From an uncultured Bacteroidales bacterium (GTDB lineage: Bacteria > Bacteroidota > Bacteroidia > Bacteroidales > Paludibacteraceae), in the NCBI GenBank assembly GCA_902774075.1, contig CACYGT010000008.1, positions 1 to 37,116 of the forward strand: a DNA stretch of 37,116 bases. Direction: 5' to 3'. Positions 6,071 through 15,967 of the stretch are shown piece by piece (within the stretch, counting starts at the first letter, position 1; the number at the start of each line of letters is the position of its first letter). The translations under genes were made by a program, and so were the position numbers. The notes under the pieces were generated by a model. That model was given only the letters and a program-made list of their open reading frames with translations, was not told where the DNA came from and did no database searches.

Positions 6071-9000
6071 CTCTATATTGTATTTGCGCTCCTGACGCTC
6101 ACGTCAGTGCCTGTCTATGCCCAGAAGACGCTTAAGCAGCTTGTGGCAGAAGAGAGAGCACGTAAGGCGGCAGAGAAAGAGGCGAAGGAAGGAAAGAAGC
6201 CTACCCCGAGCGCCACTACCCCGGCTGCAAACAGTAAAGACTCTACACTCGAGTCCGCTGCCAACTATGTCACCGAGACCGACAGCGCCATCTGGGCGCC
6301 AACGAAGGTGCGCCAACTGGGTACGCAGAACTACGGCGAGTTGACGCAGCCTACCTCTTCGCTCGATCTTCAAGACCCGGCGAACATCACCACGACCGTC
6401 GAGTACCAACCCGAGACGGGTACCTATATCATACGCACGCGCATGGGCGACACGGACATCACTACGCCGTATATGCTCACGCAAGACGAGTACAACCAGT
6501 ACGCTGAGCGCCAACTGATGCACCGGTACTGGCAGCAGAAGATCGGCGAGGTGGAGCATAATAACGAGAAGAAGTTCGACATCACGGATATGAAGTTCAA
6601 CATCGGTCCGGCAGACAAGGTCTTTGGTCCCGGCGGTGTGCAACTCAAGATGCAAGGATCGGCGGAGTTGCTCTTTGGTTTCAAGCACCAGTATATCGAC
6701 AACCCCTCGCTTACTGCACGCGCGCGCAACAACAATATCTTCGATTTCGACGAGAAGATACAGGCCTCTATCCAAGGTAAAGTGGGTACCAAGTTGAACT
6801 TCAACCTCTCCTACAACACCGAGGCATCGTTCTCCTTCGACCAGCAGAACCTCAAACTGAACTACAAAGGCGAGGAAGACGATATCATTCAGTCCATCGA
6901 GGCGGGAAATGTGACGATGGATCTGCCGTCTTCGCTCATCCGAGGCAGCAAGGCGCTCTTCGGTATCAAGACCAACCTCAAGTTCGGTAAGTTCCGTATC
7001 CAGGCCCTGATCTCGCAGCAGAACAGCGAGGCGCAGACGGTGAGCAGTAAGGGCGGTGCGCAGATGACGAAGTTCGATATCGCCTGCGACACCTACGACG
7101 AGAACCGCCACTTCTTCCTTAGCCATTTCTTCCGCGATAACTACGAGAAAGCAATGGAGACCGCGCCCTACGTATCCTCCGGCTTCACGATCAACAAGGT
7201 CGAGGTTTGGATCACCAACAAGCGCGGCACGTATGACCAGGCACGTAACATCGTCGCCTTCACCGACCTCGGTGAGAGCAACGACCACCAGCAGAAAGAT
7301 GTATGGGGCGGTGTCAAAGGAGCGGCGCCGGATAACAACACCAACAGTCTCTACAACGCTGTGCGCGCCACACCTTTCCGCGAACTGGATAACACGACCG
7401 TTGCTCTCGCTTCTCTCGACATGGAAGGCGGCGTGGACTTCGAGAAGATAGAGTCCGCACGTCTGCTCTCCAGCAGCGATTATACGCTTAACACATCCCT
7501 CGGATATATCTCCCTCAAGGCGGCATTGAACCAGGACGAAGTGCTCGCCGTCGCGTACGAATATACCTACAACGGCCGCGTCTATCAGGTCGGTGAGTTC
7601 TCTACGGACGGTAGCGAAGAACTCAAGACCCCGAATGCGCTGGCCCTTAAGATGTTGAAGTCCAGCGCGAATGCACCGGCTCGTAAGAACCGCGGTACAT
7701 GGGACCTGATGATGAAGAACATCTACTCCCTCGGTGCGACCTCTATTCAGTCGGATAAGTTCGAGCTCTACGTCACCTACCGGAATGACTCGGTGGGTAC
7801 GGACGTGCAGTACCTCAACGAAGGCCCGATCAGCGGTAAGCAGCTCTTGCGTGTCATGAACCTGGACCGCCTCGATCAGAAGCACAACGCCAGCCCCGAT
7901 GGACGATTTGACTTCCTCGAAGGCCTCACCGTCTATGCGTCCTCCGGTAAGATCATCTTCCCGGTCCTCGAGCCGTTCGGTTCGCACCTCGCTTCGGTAC
8001 TCGATAACAAAGCCCTCGCGGACAAGTACTGCTACCAGATCCTCTATGACTCGACCCTCGTCATCGCGCAGGAGATGACGGAGAAGAACAAGTTCCACCT
8101 CACCGGTAAGTACAAAGGCACGAACGGTAGCGAGATACGTCTCGGTGCGATGAACGTGCCGCGCGGTTCGGTCACCGTCACTGCCGGAGGTGCTACCCTC
8201 ATCGAGAACGTCGACTATACGGTGGACTACACGATGGGTACCGTCACTATCCTCAACACCGCTATCCTCGAGTCCGGCACGAATGTCGATGTCAAGCTCG
8301 AGAACCAATCGACCTTCTCCATGCAGCGCAAGTCGCTCTTTGGCGCCCACCTCGAGTATGAGTTCAACAAAGACCTCGTCATCGGCGGTACCATCATGCA
8401 CTTGCGCGAGCGACCGCTGACGACCAAAGTGAACACCGGTTCGGAGCCTCTCGCGAACACCATCTGGGGTGTCAACGGTAGTTGGAAGACCGAGATGCAG
8501 TGGCTTACCAATGCCATCGATAAGATACCTTGGATCACCGCCACCGCACCTTCTACCTTCTCCATCAACGCGGAGTTTGCGCACTTGATACCCGGTCACA
8601 CCCGGGATGTGGGCGATGTAGGTACGGCCTATATCGATGACTTCGAGTCCACGACCACCAATATCGACGTGCACTACCCCAGTTACTGGTTCTTGGCCTC
8701 CACGCCTGTGGCCTTTGACGAAGCCAAGGACATCAACCGGATCACCTACAACAAGAACCGTGCACATATCGCCTGGTTCTCCGTCGATCCTATCTTCGGC
8801 TACCCGCAGACGAACACCCCGGCGCATATCAAGAACGACCTGGTGGCCCTCAGTGACCACCGTACGCGTATCGTCTATCAGGAGGAGATATACCCCAACC
8901 GCCAAGAGCCCTCTAACGTCGATACCAAGCTCGCCGTGCTCAACCTCGCCTATTACCCCGAGGAGCGCGGACAGTACAACATCTCTGCTGACGAGATCAA

Positions 9001-12000
9001 CAGCCTGGGACGCATGACGAACCCCAAGCAACGCTGGGGCGGTCTCATGCGCCGACTGGACAACTCGGACTTCGAGAAAGCCAACATCGAGTATATCCAG
9101 TTCTGGCTCATGGACCCTGCCCTCACCAACCCTGACGGATATGACGGAGAGCTGTACTTCAACTTCGGTGACGTGAGTGAGGATATCTTGCATGACGGCA
9201 AGAAAGCTTTTGAGCACGGCTTGCCTGTCTCCGATGCCGAGACCGGCAAACTCGACTCGACCATCTGGGGTTACGTACCGCGTACCACCAGTACCACCGT
9301 TGCTTTTAGCAACGAACCCGGCTCGCGTATCAAACAAGACGTCGGACTGAACGGTATGAGTACCGAGCAGGAGAAGACTTTCTCGACCTATCGTAACTAC
9401 CTGACCGAACTGCAGAGCCGCGTCTCGGCAGACGTGTGGAACCAATGGAGTGCAGACCGGTTCTCGCCCCGTAATGACCCCGCCGGCGATAACTACCACT
9501 ACTACCGCGGTACGGACTTCGACGAAGAAGAGGTCTCTATCCTCGACCGATACAAACACTACAACGGTACCGAAGGTAACTCCCCTGCCGTCGAGCAGCA
9601 GACCGAGAGTTACGGTACGGCGGCGACACTCAACCCGGATATCGAAGATATCAACCAGGATAACACCCTCAACGAGTACGAGAAATACTACCAGTACCGC
9701 GTCATCCTCCGTCCCGACATGATGGAGGTAGGACGCCAGCATATCACCGAGAAGAAGATCCGCAAGGTCACACTCAGAAACGGCGAGACGGTCGATGTAG
9801 CATGGTATCAGTTCAAGATACCTCTCCGCGGCGACAGCGCGACCATGCAGCGTGTAGGCTCGATACGTAACTGGAAGTCCATCCGCTTCATGCGTATGTA
9901 CCTCACCGGTTTTGAGCACGAGACCCACCTGCGTTTTGCAACGCTCGACCTCGTTCGCGGCGAGTGGCGTCAGTACACCCGCGACCTTGCGCCGATAGGT
10001 GTACCGGTCAACACAGGCGCGTCCATCGACGTACAGACCGTCAACATCGAGGAGAACAACACCCGTACGCCGGTTAACTACGTCCTTCCGCCGGGAGTGA
10101 GCCGTCAGACCGATCCGGGACAAGCACAACTCATCGCCCAGAACGAGCAGGCACTCGTTCTCCGCGTCGCCAACCTCAGTCCGCACGACGCACGGGCCGT
10201 CTATAAGAACACCGGCTATGACATGCGCCAGTACAAGAACCTGCAGATGTTCGTGCATGCCGAGAAACTGGAGTCCCTTGACCCGGACCTCAAGGACGGC
10301 GACCTGACGTGTTTCATTCGTCTCGGTACCGACCTGCGCAATAACTACTACGAATACGAGATCCCGCTGCGCTTGACCGAACCGGGTATCTATAACAATA
10401 ACTCCGCTACCGACCGACTCAAAGTATGGCCGAAGGAGAACATGTTCGACTTCCCGCTCAAGGCCCTCACGGCCGCTAAGATAGCGCGTAACAAAGCGAA
10501 ACGCGCCGGCACCGAAGGAGTGAGCAACACCATCCCCTACGTCATCTACGATGACGCCAATGACAAGCCGCAGAACAAGATCACCGTCCTCGGTAACCCG
10601 ACGCTCGAAGATGTGTCGTCGATCATGGTCGGTGTGCGCTCCGCCGGACAACACGACGCCAGCGGTGAGGTATGGATCAACGAGCTGCGCCTCAGTCAGT
10701 TCAATGAGCAAGGCGGTGTAGCGGCGATGGCGAATGCCGCCCTCTCCATCAGCGATATCGCACAACTCAACGTAGCCGGACGGCTCGAGACGGCCGGATA
10801 CGGATCCATCGAGTCCAATGTGCTCGACCGTAACATGGATAACTTCTACCAGATATCCGTCAGTGCCGCCCTCGAGGGTGGACGACTCTTCCCTGAGAAA
10901 GCGAAGATACAGATGCCGCTCTACGTCTCCTACAGCAACGAGACCACAAGCCCTGACTACGACCCGCTCGACACCGACGTCAAGCTCGCCGAGACACTCG
11001 ACACATACACCACCAAGGCGGAGAAAGACTCCATCAAACAGCTATCCAACACCGTACACGAGTCCACCTCTTTCTCGCTCTCGAACCTCAAGGTCAACCA
11101 CCACTACACTAAGAAGCGAGACCTCTTCGTCGACCCGGCTAACTTCTCCATCTCGGCGTCCTACAACAAGCAGAACGAGCACTCGCCCGAACTGGAGACC
11201 AACCTCACCACCGACCATAAGGGTTCGTTCCAGTACGCCTATAACTTCAACCCCAAGCCTTGGGAACCATTTGCGAAGATGGAGAAAGTGCAGAAAGTGA
11301 AGTTCCTTAAGGAGTTCAACCTCTACTACCTGCCGCAGTCCTGGGCGTTTAACACCAACATGCACCGTACCTTCAGTCATATGAAGATGCGCGACCTGGC
11401 CGGCACCGCACCGGGCGAGATGGATCTGACCTACAGCAAGGACTTCACCTGGGATCGTCATGTCGATATCAAGTACGACTTGACCAAGAACATGAAATTC
11501 AGTTTCCAGTCGGCTATGAATGCCATCATCGACGAAGGTCAGTACACGCCGGAGATACTCAACGGACGCTATTTCGATGCCGAGTTCAACCACGACAAGT
11601 ACGAAGCTTGGCGCGACACGATCCAGCACTCCTTGGCTAAGTGGGGTAAGCCCTACACCTACCAGCAGGTCTTCACGGCGTCGTGGAACGTGCCGTTTAA
11701 CCGTGTGCCGGGACTCGACGCCCTCTCCGCCAATGCGTCTTATAACGCCAACTATAACTGGACCCGTACGGCCTCTACTACCAGCGGTATCGACCGCGGT
11801 AACACGGTGAGCAGCCTCCAGACCTGGCAAGTGGACGGAGGTATCAATTTCGAGACCTGGTACGGCAAGTCCAAGTACTGGAAGTCAATGACTCAGCGTT
11901 ATACGGGACGTAGCGCCAAGCGTGCTTTCCGGCCGAAGACCTACACCCAGACATCGGCACTCACCAAAGGCGAGGCACTCGAAATCACGCACCGCCTCAA

Positions 12001-13600
12001 TAGCGAGTCACTCACCGTCCACGTCACCGACTCGGCCGGTAAAACGATACCTGTCAGCTTCAAGCCGGCGGGTAACACCAAGATCAGCATCACCCCGAAG
12101 AGCTCGTGCGCCAAGGCGACCATCACCGTCACCACACGCGATCCGAACTACCGCACACCGGCGCAGGTAACAGGCGATGTCTTTGCGTACCTCGGTACGA
12201 TGATCCGTCGTCTGCAGATCACCTATCGCGAGACCAACTCCATGACCGTACCGGGCTTTGAGCCCGAGGCGGGCTTCATGGGACAGTGCAAGACCGCCGG
12301 CGGATATGCGCCGGGCTTTGACTTCGCCTTTGGTTTCATACCGAATGACTTCATGGAGCGTGCGACACGAAACAACTGGCTCAGCGGTGATACGACGGTG
12401 GTACAGCCTGCTACCCGTGCACATACTTCGGATATTGATATCAAACTCACGCTCGAACCGCTGCCTGGATTTAAGATCCAACTCAACGGTAAGCGCTACT
12501 ACGCGAACTCGACCTCTATCACCTACTCCTACGACCAGTTGCAGGAGAACATGACGGGTTCGTTCAATATCTCGCAGGTCGCTATCGGTACCATCTTCAG
12601 CCATGTCGGTTCCCAGGAAGAGAACTTCGCCAACAGTGCGTATGACCAGTTCATCGCCAACCGAGATATCCTCCTCGAGCGTGTGCAGGGTCAGTACACC
12701 GGTGTCACGCTGCCGTCCAAGGGCTTTATGAGTAATATACCGATGGATACCAAGTACGACCCCAACAAACACGGGCGTGTCAACCGTAACTCCGCCGATG
12801 TGCTCGTACCGGCGTTCCTGGCTGCCTACACCGGCCGCGACCCCAACACCATCGGTCTGGATCCCTTCCTGGGTATCCTGCAGATCCTGCCTAACTGGTC
12901 TGTGACCTACGACGGCCTGGGCAAACTGCCTTGGCTCCGCGACCACTTCAAGTCCGTCACCCTCACTCACGCTTATACCTGTAAGTACGCCATCGGCTCC
13001 TTCGGTTCGTACTCCACCTGGGTCGGTGTGGATGACAAGAACAAGAACGTCGGTTTCGTGCGCGATGTGACGACCGACGCACCCACGCCGTCTTCGGCGT
13101 ATGACATCACCAACGTCACCATCACCGAGGCGTTCTCACCGCTTATTGGTCTGAATATGACGATGAAGAACTCGCTGAATTTCAAAGCCGAGTACCGCAA
13201 GCAGCGTAACCTCGCGCTCAACGTCACCAGCGTGCAACTGACCGAAGGACACACGTCGGAGTTCGTGCTCGGTGCAGGTTATACGATTAAGAACCTCAAC
13301 TTCATCGCCAAGAAGAAAGACGGCGGACAGAAGAAAGTATCCAATGACCTCAAGTTGCAGGTCGATGTGTCGTACAAAGATGTCAAGATGCTGCTCCGTA
13401 AGGTAGAGGATAACATCACGCAGGCTTCGTCCGGTAACCGCGTTATTGCGGTCAAGGTATCTGCCGACTACGTGCTGAGCCAGAAGATCAACCTCCAGCT
13501 CTTCTACGACCATCAGGGCACTACCCCGCTCCTCTCGTCGTCCTACCCCGTGCGGTCGGATAATATAGGTCTGAACATCAAACTGATGCTGACAAGATAG
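6056..13600 (+). CDS. sprA: T9SS outer-membrane translocon SprA (Sov homologue)
   Basis: This 2514-residue protein has the size and sequence character of SprA/Sov, the giant beta-barrel pore of the type IX secretion system that passes cargo across the outer membrane. It opens with a signal peptide (KFKFLYIVFALLTLTSVPVYAQ). Long stretches of alternating hydrophobic/aromatic strands and SprA-like segments follow, for example DVGTAYIDDFESTTTNIDVHY and repeated SGEVWINELRLSQF-type motifs. It ends in strand-like GLNIKLMLTR. The only start that keeps the signal peptide is TTG 6056: an in-frame TAA lies two codons upstream and the next ATG is far inside. This TTG belongs to the heptad repeat. A 1553-codon antisense open frame (6104-10765) is a by-product of codon bias. 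porQ, another T9SS gene, lies nearby. Confidence 0.95.
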   Translation: MKFKFLYIVFALLTLTSVPVYAQKTLKQLVAEERARKAAEKEAKEGKKPTPSATTPAANSKDSTLESAANYVTETDSAIWAPTKVRQLGTQNYGELTQPTSSLDLQDPANITTTVEYQPETGTYIIRTRMGDTDITTPYMLTQDEYNQYAERQLMHRYWQQKIGEVEHNNEKKFDITDMKFNIGPADKVFGPGGVQLKMQGSAELLFGFKHQYIDNPSLTARARNNNIFDFDEKIQASIQGKVGTKLNFNLSYNTEASFSFDQQNLKLNYKGEEDDIIQSIEAGNVTMDLPSSLIRGSKALFGIKTNLKFGKFRIQALISQQNSEAQTVSSKGGAQMTKFDIACDTYDENRHFFLSHFFRDNYEKAMETAPYVSSGFTINKVEVWITNKRGTYDQARNIVAFTDLGESNDHQQKDVWGGVKGAAPDNNTNSLYNAVRATPFRELDNTTVALASLDMEGGVDFEKIESARLLSSSDYTLNTSLGYISLKAALNQDEVLAVAYEYTYNGRVYQVGEFSTDGSEELKTPNALALKMLKSSANAPARKNRGTWDLMMKNIYSLGATSIQSDKFELYVTYRNDSVGTDVQYLNEGPISGKQLLRVMNLDRLDQKHNASPDGRFDFLEGLTVYASSGKIIFPVLEPFGSHLASVLDNKALADKYCYQILYDSTLVIAQEMTEKNKFHLTGKYKGTNGSEIRLGAMNVPRGSVTVTAGGATLIENVDYTVDYTMGTVTILNTAILESGTNVDVKLENQSTFSMQRKSLFGAHLEYEFNKDLVIGGTIMHLRERPLTTKVNTGSEPLANTIWGVNGSWKTEMQWLTNAIDKIPWITATAPSTFSINAEFAHLIPGHTRDVGDVGTAYIDDFESTTTNIDVHYPSYWFLASTPVAFDEAKDINRITYNKNRAHIAWFSVDPIFGYPQTNTPAHIKNDLVALSDHRTRIVYQEEIYPNRQEPSNVDTKLAVLNLAYYPEERGQYNISADEINSLGRMTNPKQRWGGLMRRLDNSDFEKANIEYIQFWLMDPALTNPDGYDGELYFNFGDVSEDILHDGKKAFEHGLPVSDAETGKLDSTIWGYVPRTTSTTVAFSNEPGSRIKQDVGLNGMSTEQEKTFSTYRNYLTELQSRVSADVWNQWSADRFSPRNDPAGDNYHYYRGTDFDEEEVSILDRYKHYNGTEGNSPAVEQQTESYGTAATLNPDIEDINQDNTLNEYEKYYQYRVILRPDMMEVGRQHITEKKIRKVTLRNGETVDVAWYQFKIPLRGDSATMQRVGSIRNWKSIRFMRMYLTGFEHETHLRFATLDLVRGEWRQYTRDLAPIGVPVNTGASIDVQTVNIEENNTRTPVNYVLPPGVSRQTDPGQAQLIAQNEQALVLRVANLSPHDARAVYKNTGYDMRQYKNLQMFVHAEKLESLDPDLKDGDLTCFIRLGTDLRNNYYEYEIPLRLTEPGIYNNNSATDRLKVWPKENMFDFPLKALTAAKIARNKAKRAGTEGVSNTIPYVIYDDANDKPQNKITVLGNPTLEDVSSIMVGVRSAGQHDASGEVWINELRLSQFNEQGGVAAMANAALSISDIAQLNVAGRLETAGYGSIESNVLDRNMDNFYQISVSAALEGGRLFPEKAKIQMPLYVSYSNETTSPDYDPLDTDVKLAETLDTYTTKAEKDSIKQLSNTVHESTSFSLSNLKVNHHYTKKRDLFVDPANFSISASYNKQNEHSPELETNLTTDHKGSFQYAYNFNPKPWEPFAKMEKVQKVKFLKEFNLYYLPQSWAFNTNMHRTFSHMKMRDLAGTAPGEMDLTYSKDFTWDRHVDIKYDLTKNMKFSFQSAMNAIIDEGQYTPEILNGRYFDAEFNHDKYEAWRDTIQHSLAKWGKPYTYQQVFTASWNVPFNRVPGLDALSANASYNANYNWTRTASTTSGIDRGNTVSSLQTWQVDGGINFETWYGKSKYWKSMTQRYTGRSAKRAFRPKTYTQTSALTKGEALEITHRLNSESLTVHVTDSAGKTIPVSFKPAGNTKISITPKSSCAKATITVTTRDPNYRTPAQVTGDVFAYLGTMIRRLQITYRETNSMTVPGFEPEAGFMGQCKTAGGYAPGFDFAFGFIPNDFMERATRNNWLSGDTTVVQPATRAHTSDIDIKLTLEPLPGFKIQLNGKRYYANSTSITYSYDQLQENMTGSFNISQVAIGTIFSHVGSQEENFANSAYDQFIANRDILLERVQGQYTGVTLPSKGFMSNIPMDTKYDPNKHGRVNRNSADVLVPAFLAAYTGRDPNTIGLDPFLGILQILPNWSVTYDGLGKLPWLRDHFKSVTLTHAYTCKYAIGSFGSYSTWVGVDDKNKNVGFVRDVTTDAPTPSSAYDITNVTITEAFSPLIGLNMTMKNSLNFKAEYRKQRNLALNVTSVQLTEGHTSEFVLGAGYTIKNLNFIAKKKDGGQKKVSNDLKLQVDVSYKDVKMLLRKVEDNITQASSGNRVIAVKVSADYVLSQKINLQLFYDHQGTTPLLSSSYPVRSDNIGLNIKLMLTR

Positions 13601-13651
13601 TGTAAGGTGTAAAGTGTAAGGTGTAAGGTGTAAAGTGTATGGTGTATAAAG
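13600..13651 (+). repeat. Heptad repeat between sprA and the NadR-like gene (GTGTAAG type)
   Basis: Seven units GTGTAAG/GTGTAAA/GTGTATG, period exactly 7. It starts at the last base of the sprA stop and contains the ATG (13639) of the next gene. Confidence 0.93.
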
Positions 13652-14118
13652 TAGGTATCATAGGTCCGGAGAGTTCAGGCAAGAGCACACTGGCGCGCTA
13701 CCTGGCGAAGCGATACAAGGCAACCCTTGTGCCCGAATACGCCCGCGAATACGTGGAGCGCAAAGGCACCACCGATGTCACCTATGACGAGCTGTGCGCC
13801 ATCGCACACCACCAGATCGAGGAAATTGAAGCCGCTAACCGCTCACCCCTCACCGCTAACCCTTATATCTTCGACACCGAACTGATCGTGTCAAAAGTAT
13901 GGTTTGATTACGCGTTCAAACAGGTACCGGAGTGGCTCAACGAAGCTATTGAGCGGTACCCGATGGACGTCTATCTGCTGACCTACCCGGACTTGCCTTG
14001 GGTCCCCGACCCTGCACGGTACAACGGCGCCGATGCTATACGACTCGAACTCTTCAAACGATACGAACAAGAGATACAAACATTGAATATACCCTATTAT
14101 ATCATCACACATTGCTGA
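13639..14118 (+). CDS. NadR-like AAA/ribosylnicotinamide kinase-type ATPase, short C-terminus
   Basis: The 159-residue protein begins with a strong Walker A (GIIGPESSGKST, P-loop 9-17). EYAREYVERKG and IFDTELIVSKVWFDYAF follow, the pattern of the kinase domain of NadR and related free-standing Bacteroidota ATPases, which phosphorylate nicotinamide riboside. Substrate here is uncertain. It ends abruptly at NIPYYIITHC, where relatives usually continue with about 15-20 more residues of the last strand and helix, so the end looks clipped. Residues about 65-75 (AANRSPLTANP) come from a CGCTAAC/CGCTCAC heptad tract. The ATG lies within the upstream heptad tract. porQ follows 8 bp after the stop. 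Confidence 0.75.
   Translation: MVYKVGIIGPESSGKSTLARYLAKRYKATLVPEYAREYVERKGTTDVTYDELCAIAHHQIEEIEAANRSPLTANPYIFDTELIVSKVWFDYAFKQVPEWLNEAIERYPMDVYLLTYPDLPWVPDPARYNGADAIRLELFKRYEQEIQTLNIPYYIITHC
13833..13862 (+). repeat. Intragenic heptad repeat in the NadR-like gene (CGCTAAC type)
   Basis: CGCTAAC, CGCTCAC, CCCTCAC, CGCTAAC in tandem, period 7 and in frame, encoding NRSPLTANP. Twelve bases (TAACCGCTCACC) recur at the end of ispH near 16873. Confidence 0.8.
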
Positions 14119-14126
14119 AAACGAAC

Positions 14127-15233
14127 ATGAATATGCGTAAATATATCTTCCTCATAGGACTCTGCCTGGGCGTAGTAGCACCCGCCTTCGCGCAAGTATC
14201 CAACGCAGGACGGTCGGTCTTCTCCTTTATGAGTCTGCCGGTGTCCTCCCGTGTCAATGCCCTTGGCGGTAGTAGCGCCAGCCTCAGCGATGGTGATATA
14301 TCGCTGGCTATGTGCAACCCCGCGCTGCTCCACGCTCAGTCTCATCAGGTGCTACAACTCAACTTCTCCTATTACCTGCCCGGAACCATGTTCGGCTCCG
14401 TGCTCTACGGCCATAACTTCGGCCGCTCGAAGATCGAGAAACCCTATACCGGCGAAGGCGAACCCGACAAACCCAATTATTTCGCGGTGGGACTGCACTA
14501 CCTTGACTACGGCCGGATGGCCTATGCCAATGAGGACGGTCAGCAGACCGGCGGTGTGTTCGGTGCACGCGACATCCTCGTCGACGTCATGTACGCCCGC
14601 CAGCTGCATCCGTGTTGGAAAGTCGGTGTGAGCCTCAAACCCGTGTACTCCATCTATGAGAGTTATACCGCCTTTGCCATCGGGGCGGACGTCGGAGCCC
14701 ACTTCCAGACGAAGGACTCCACTTTCCAGATGGGACTGGTGCTGCAGAACATAGGTTGGCAACTCAAGAGTTTCTACTCCTCCGAAGACGGGACAGGAAA
14801 GGAGATGTTACCGCTCAACCTCCAACTCGGTCTCACCTACCGCGTCAAGCACGCCCCGCTGCGTTTCCACCTGCAGATACATAACATGCAGACCTGGTAC
14901 CTCAACTACGAGTGGACTTCGCTCGACAAGAGCCCCACAACAGGCGATATCATCCCCCACGATGTACCGTGGTACGACATGCTGTTTAGGCATACGATAT
15001 GGTGTATTGAGGTTGTGCCGAAGAGCGAGAAGTTCTATATCGCCCTCAGTTATAACCACCGCCGCCGTGCCGAACTGCAACTGATTGACCAGCGCTCCCT
15101 TGCCGGCTTTGCCCTCGGCGCCGGCGTCAAGATCAAACAGGCTCGACTTGGTTTTGCCATCAGCCAAATGACCAAATCCAATTTCTCCTACCAGGTAGGC
15201 CTCACCTTAGATATTAACTCATTGATGAAATAA
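14127..15233 (+). CDS. porQ: Type IX secretion system protein PorQ
   Basis: The open frame extends further upstream, but the signal peptide places the start at ATG 14127 (MNMRKYIFLIGLCLGVVAPAFAQ) or ATG 14133. The mature protein opens with SNAGRSVFSFMSLPVSSRVNALGGSSASLSDGDISLAMCNPALL, the PorQ/PorV-like outer-membrane beta-barrel signature. The rest is beta-strand rich to a terminal FSYQVGLTLDINS, about 368 residues in all. PorQ is an outer-membrane T9SS component linked to anchoring cargo on the cell surface. The neighbours cmk and ispH follow directly; this order is, as I recall, shared with Porphyromonas. The gap to cmk is only a heptad-type AT-rich tract. Confidence 0.88.
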   Translation: MNMRKYIFLIGLCLGVVAPAFAQVSNAGRSVFSFMSLPVSSRVNALGGSSASLSDGDISLAMCNPALLHAQSHQVLQLNFSYYLPGTMFGSVLYGHNFGRSKIEKPYTGEGEPDKPNYFAVGLHYLDYGRMAYANEDGQQTGGVFGARDILVDVMYARQLHPCWKVGVSLKPVYSIYESYTAFAIGADVGAHFQTKDSTFQMGLVLQNIGWQLKSFYSSEDGTGKEMLPLNLQLGLTYRVKHAPLRFHLQIHNMQTWYLNYEWTSLDKSPTTGDIIPHDVPWYDMLFRHTIWCIEVVPKSEKFYIALSYNHRRRAELQLIDQRSLAGFALGAGVKIKQARLGFAISQMTKSNFSYQVGLTLDINSLMK

Positions 15234-15236
15234 TTC

Positions 15237-15285
15237 AATGAACAAATAAATGACAAAATGGTAAATGAACAAATGGTAAATAAAA
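15237..15285 (+). repeat. Heptad-type repeat between porQ and cmk (AAATGGT/AATGAAC type)
   Basis: Degenerate units AATGAAC, AAATAAA, AAATGGT, AAATGAAC, AAATGGT, AAATAAA. The tract lies just after the porQ stop and contains both candidate cmk start codons. Confidence 0.75.
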
Positions 15286-15950
15286 TAATTGTTGCCATCG
15301 ACGGCTATAGCAGCTGTGGCAAATCGACGATCGCCAAAGCGCTGGCCAAATACGCCGGCTATACCTATGTCGATACCGGCGCTATGTACCGCGCCATCGC
15401 CCTCTATACCCTGCACCATCACCTGACCGAAGAGGCAGATATCATCGCTGCACTGCCGGCTATCCAAGTCGGCTTCGTCCTCGTAGACGGCGCGCAGCAT
15501 GTCACCCTCAACGGCGAAGACATCGAGTCGCAGATCCGTACCCTTGAGGTCGGCAACGCTGCCAGCCGTGTCTCGGCCATCAAAGAGGTACGTGCTTTCC
15601 TGGTTGCCCAGCAGCAGAAGATGGGACTGGAGAAAGGCATCGTCATGGACGGCCGCGACATCGGTACGGTGGTCTTCCCGCAGGCCGAACTCAAGCTCTT
15701 CCTGACCGCTACTCCCGAGGTACGCGCACAACGTCGCTACGACGAGCTGCTGGAGAAAGGCCAGACGCCGGACTTCAGTGCAGTGCTCGCCGATGTCAAT
15801 GACCGCGACTACCGCGATACCCACCGCGCTGAGTCGCCTCTCCGCCAAGCCGAGGATGCCATCGTCATCGATAACTCCAACCTCACGCCCGACGAGCAGA
15901 TGAAGGTCATTTATGGCCTCTTTGATAAAATCATAAATTTGAAATCATAA
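15258..15950 (+). CDS. cmk: Cytidylate kinase
   Basis: This is a standard (d)CMP kinase. The P-loop IDGYSSCGKST is followed by YVDTGAMYRAIAL, the CMP-binding region (TLNGEDIESQIRTLEVGNAASRVSAI), GIVMDGRDIGTVVFPQAELKLFLTA and a lid RRYDELLEKGQ with DVNDRDYRDTHRAESPL. It phosphorylates CMP/dCMP with ATP in the cytoplasm. The start may be ATG 15258 (MVNEQMVNKIIVAIDG) or ATG 15273 (MVNKIIVAIDG); both lie in a heptad-type tract, and the second gives the usual N-terminus. Its C-terminus (INLKS) and TAA stop lie inside the next tract, which also supplies the ispH start 15 bp downstream. Confidence 0.95.
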   Translation: MVNEQMVNKIIVAIDGYSSCGKSTIAKALAKYAGYTYVDTGAMYRAIALYTLHHHLTEEADIIAALPAIQVGFVLVDGAQHVTLNGEDIESQIRTLEVGNAASRVSAIKEVRAFLVAQQQKMGLEKGIVMDGRDIGTVVFPQAELKLFLTATPEVRAQRRYDELLEKGQTPDFSAVLADVNDRDYRDTHRAESPLRQAEDAIVIDNSNLTPDEQMKVIYGLFDKIINLKS

Positions 15951-15967
15951 ATCATAAATCATAAATG
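15929..15967 (+). repeat. Heptad repeat at cmk/ispH junction (TCATAAA type)
   Basis: TCATAAA, TTTGAAA, TCATAAA, TCATAAA, TCATAAA, TGG. It encodes the last residues and stop of cmk and the ATG of ispH. Confidence 0.9.

Noticed and set aside
6104-10765. A 1553-codon open frame antisense to sprA
   Set aside because: It lies entirely opposite a clear SprA coding region. It has low-complexity Arg/Val/Leu-rich composition, no domain and no start signals. It arises from the codon bias of sprA.
13600-13651. CRISPR array or phage attachment site at the tandem repeats
   Set aside because: Units are 7 bp with no spacers, no cas genes are present, and there is no integrase or tRNA-linked duplication. 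These are simple tandem repeats.
13998-14126. Longer porQ N-terminus reading through the end of the NadR-like gene
   Set aside because: The upstream part overlaps the previous gene in another frame and would bury the signal peptide that starts at 14127/14133.
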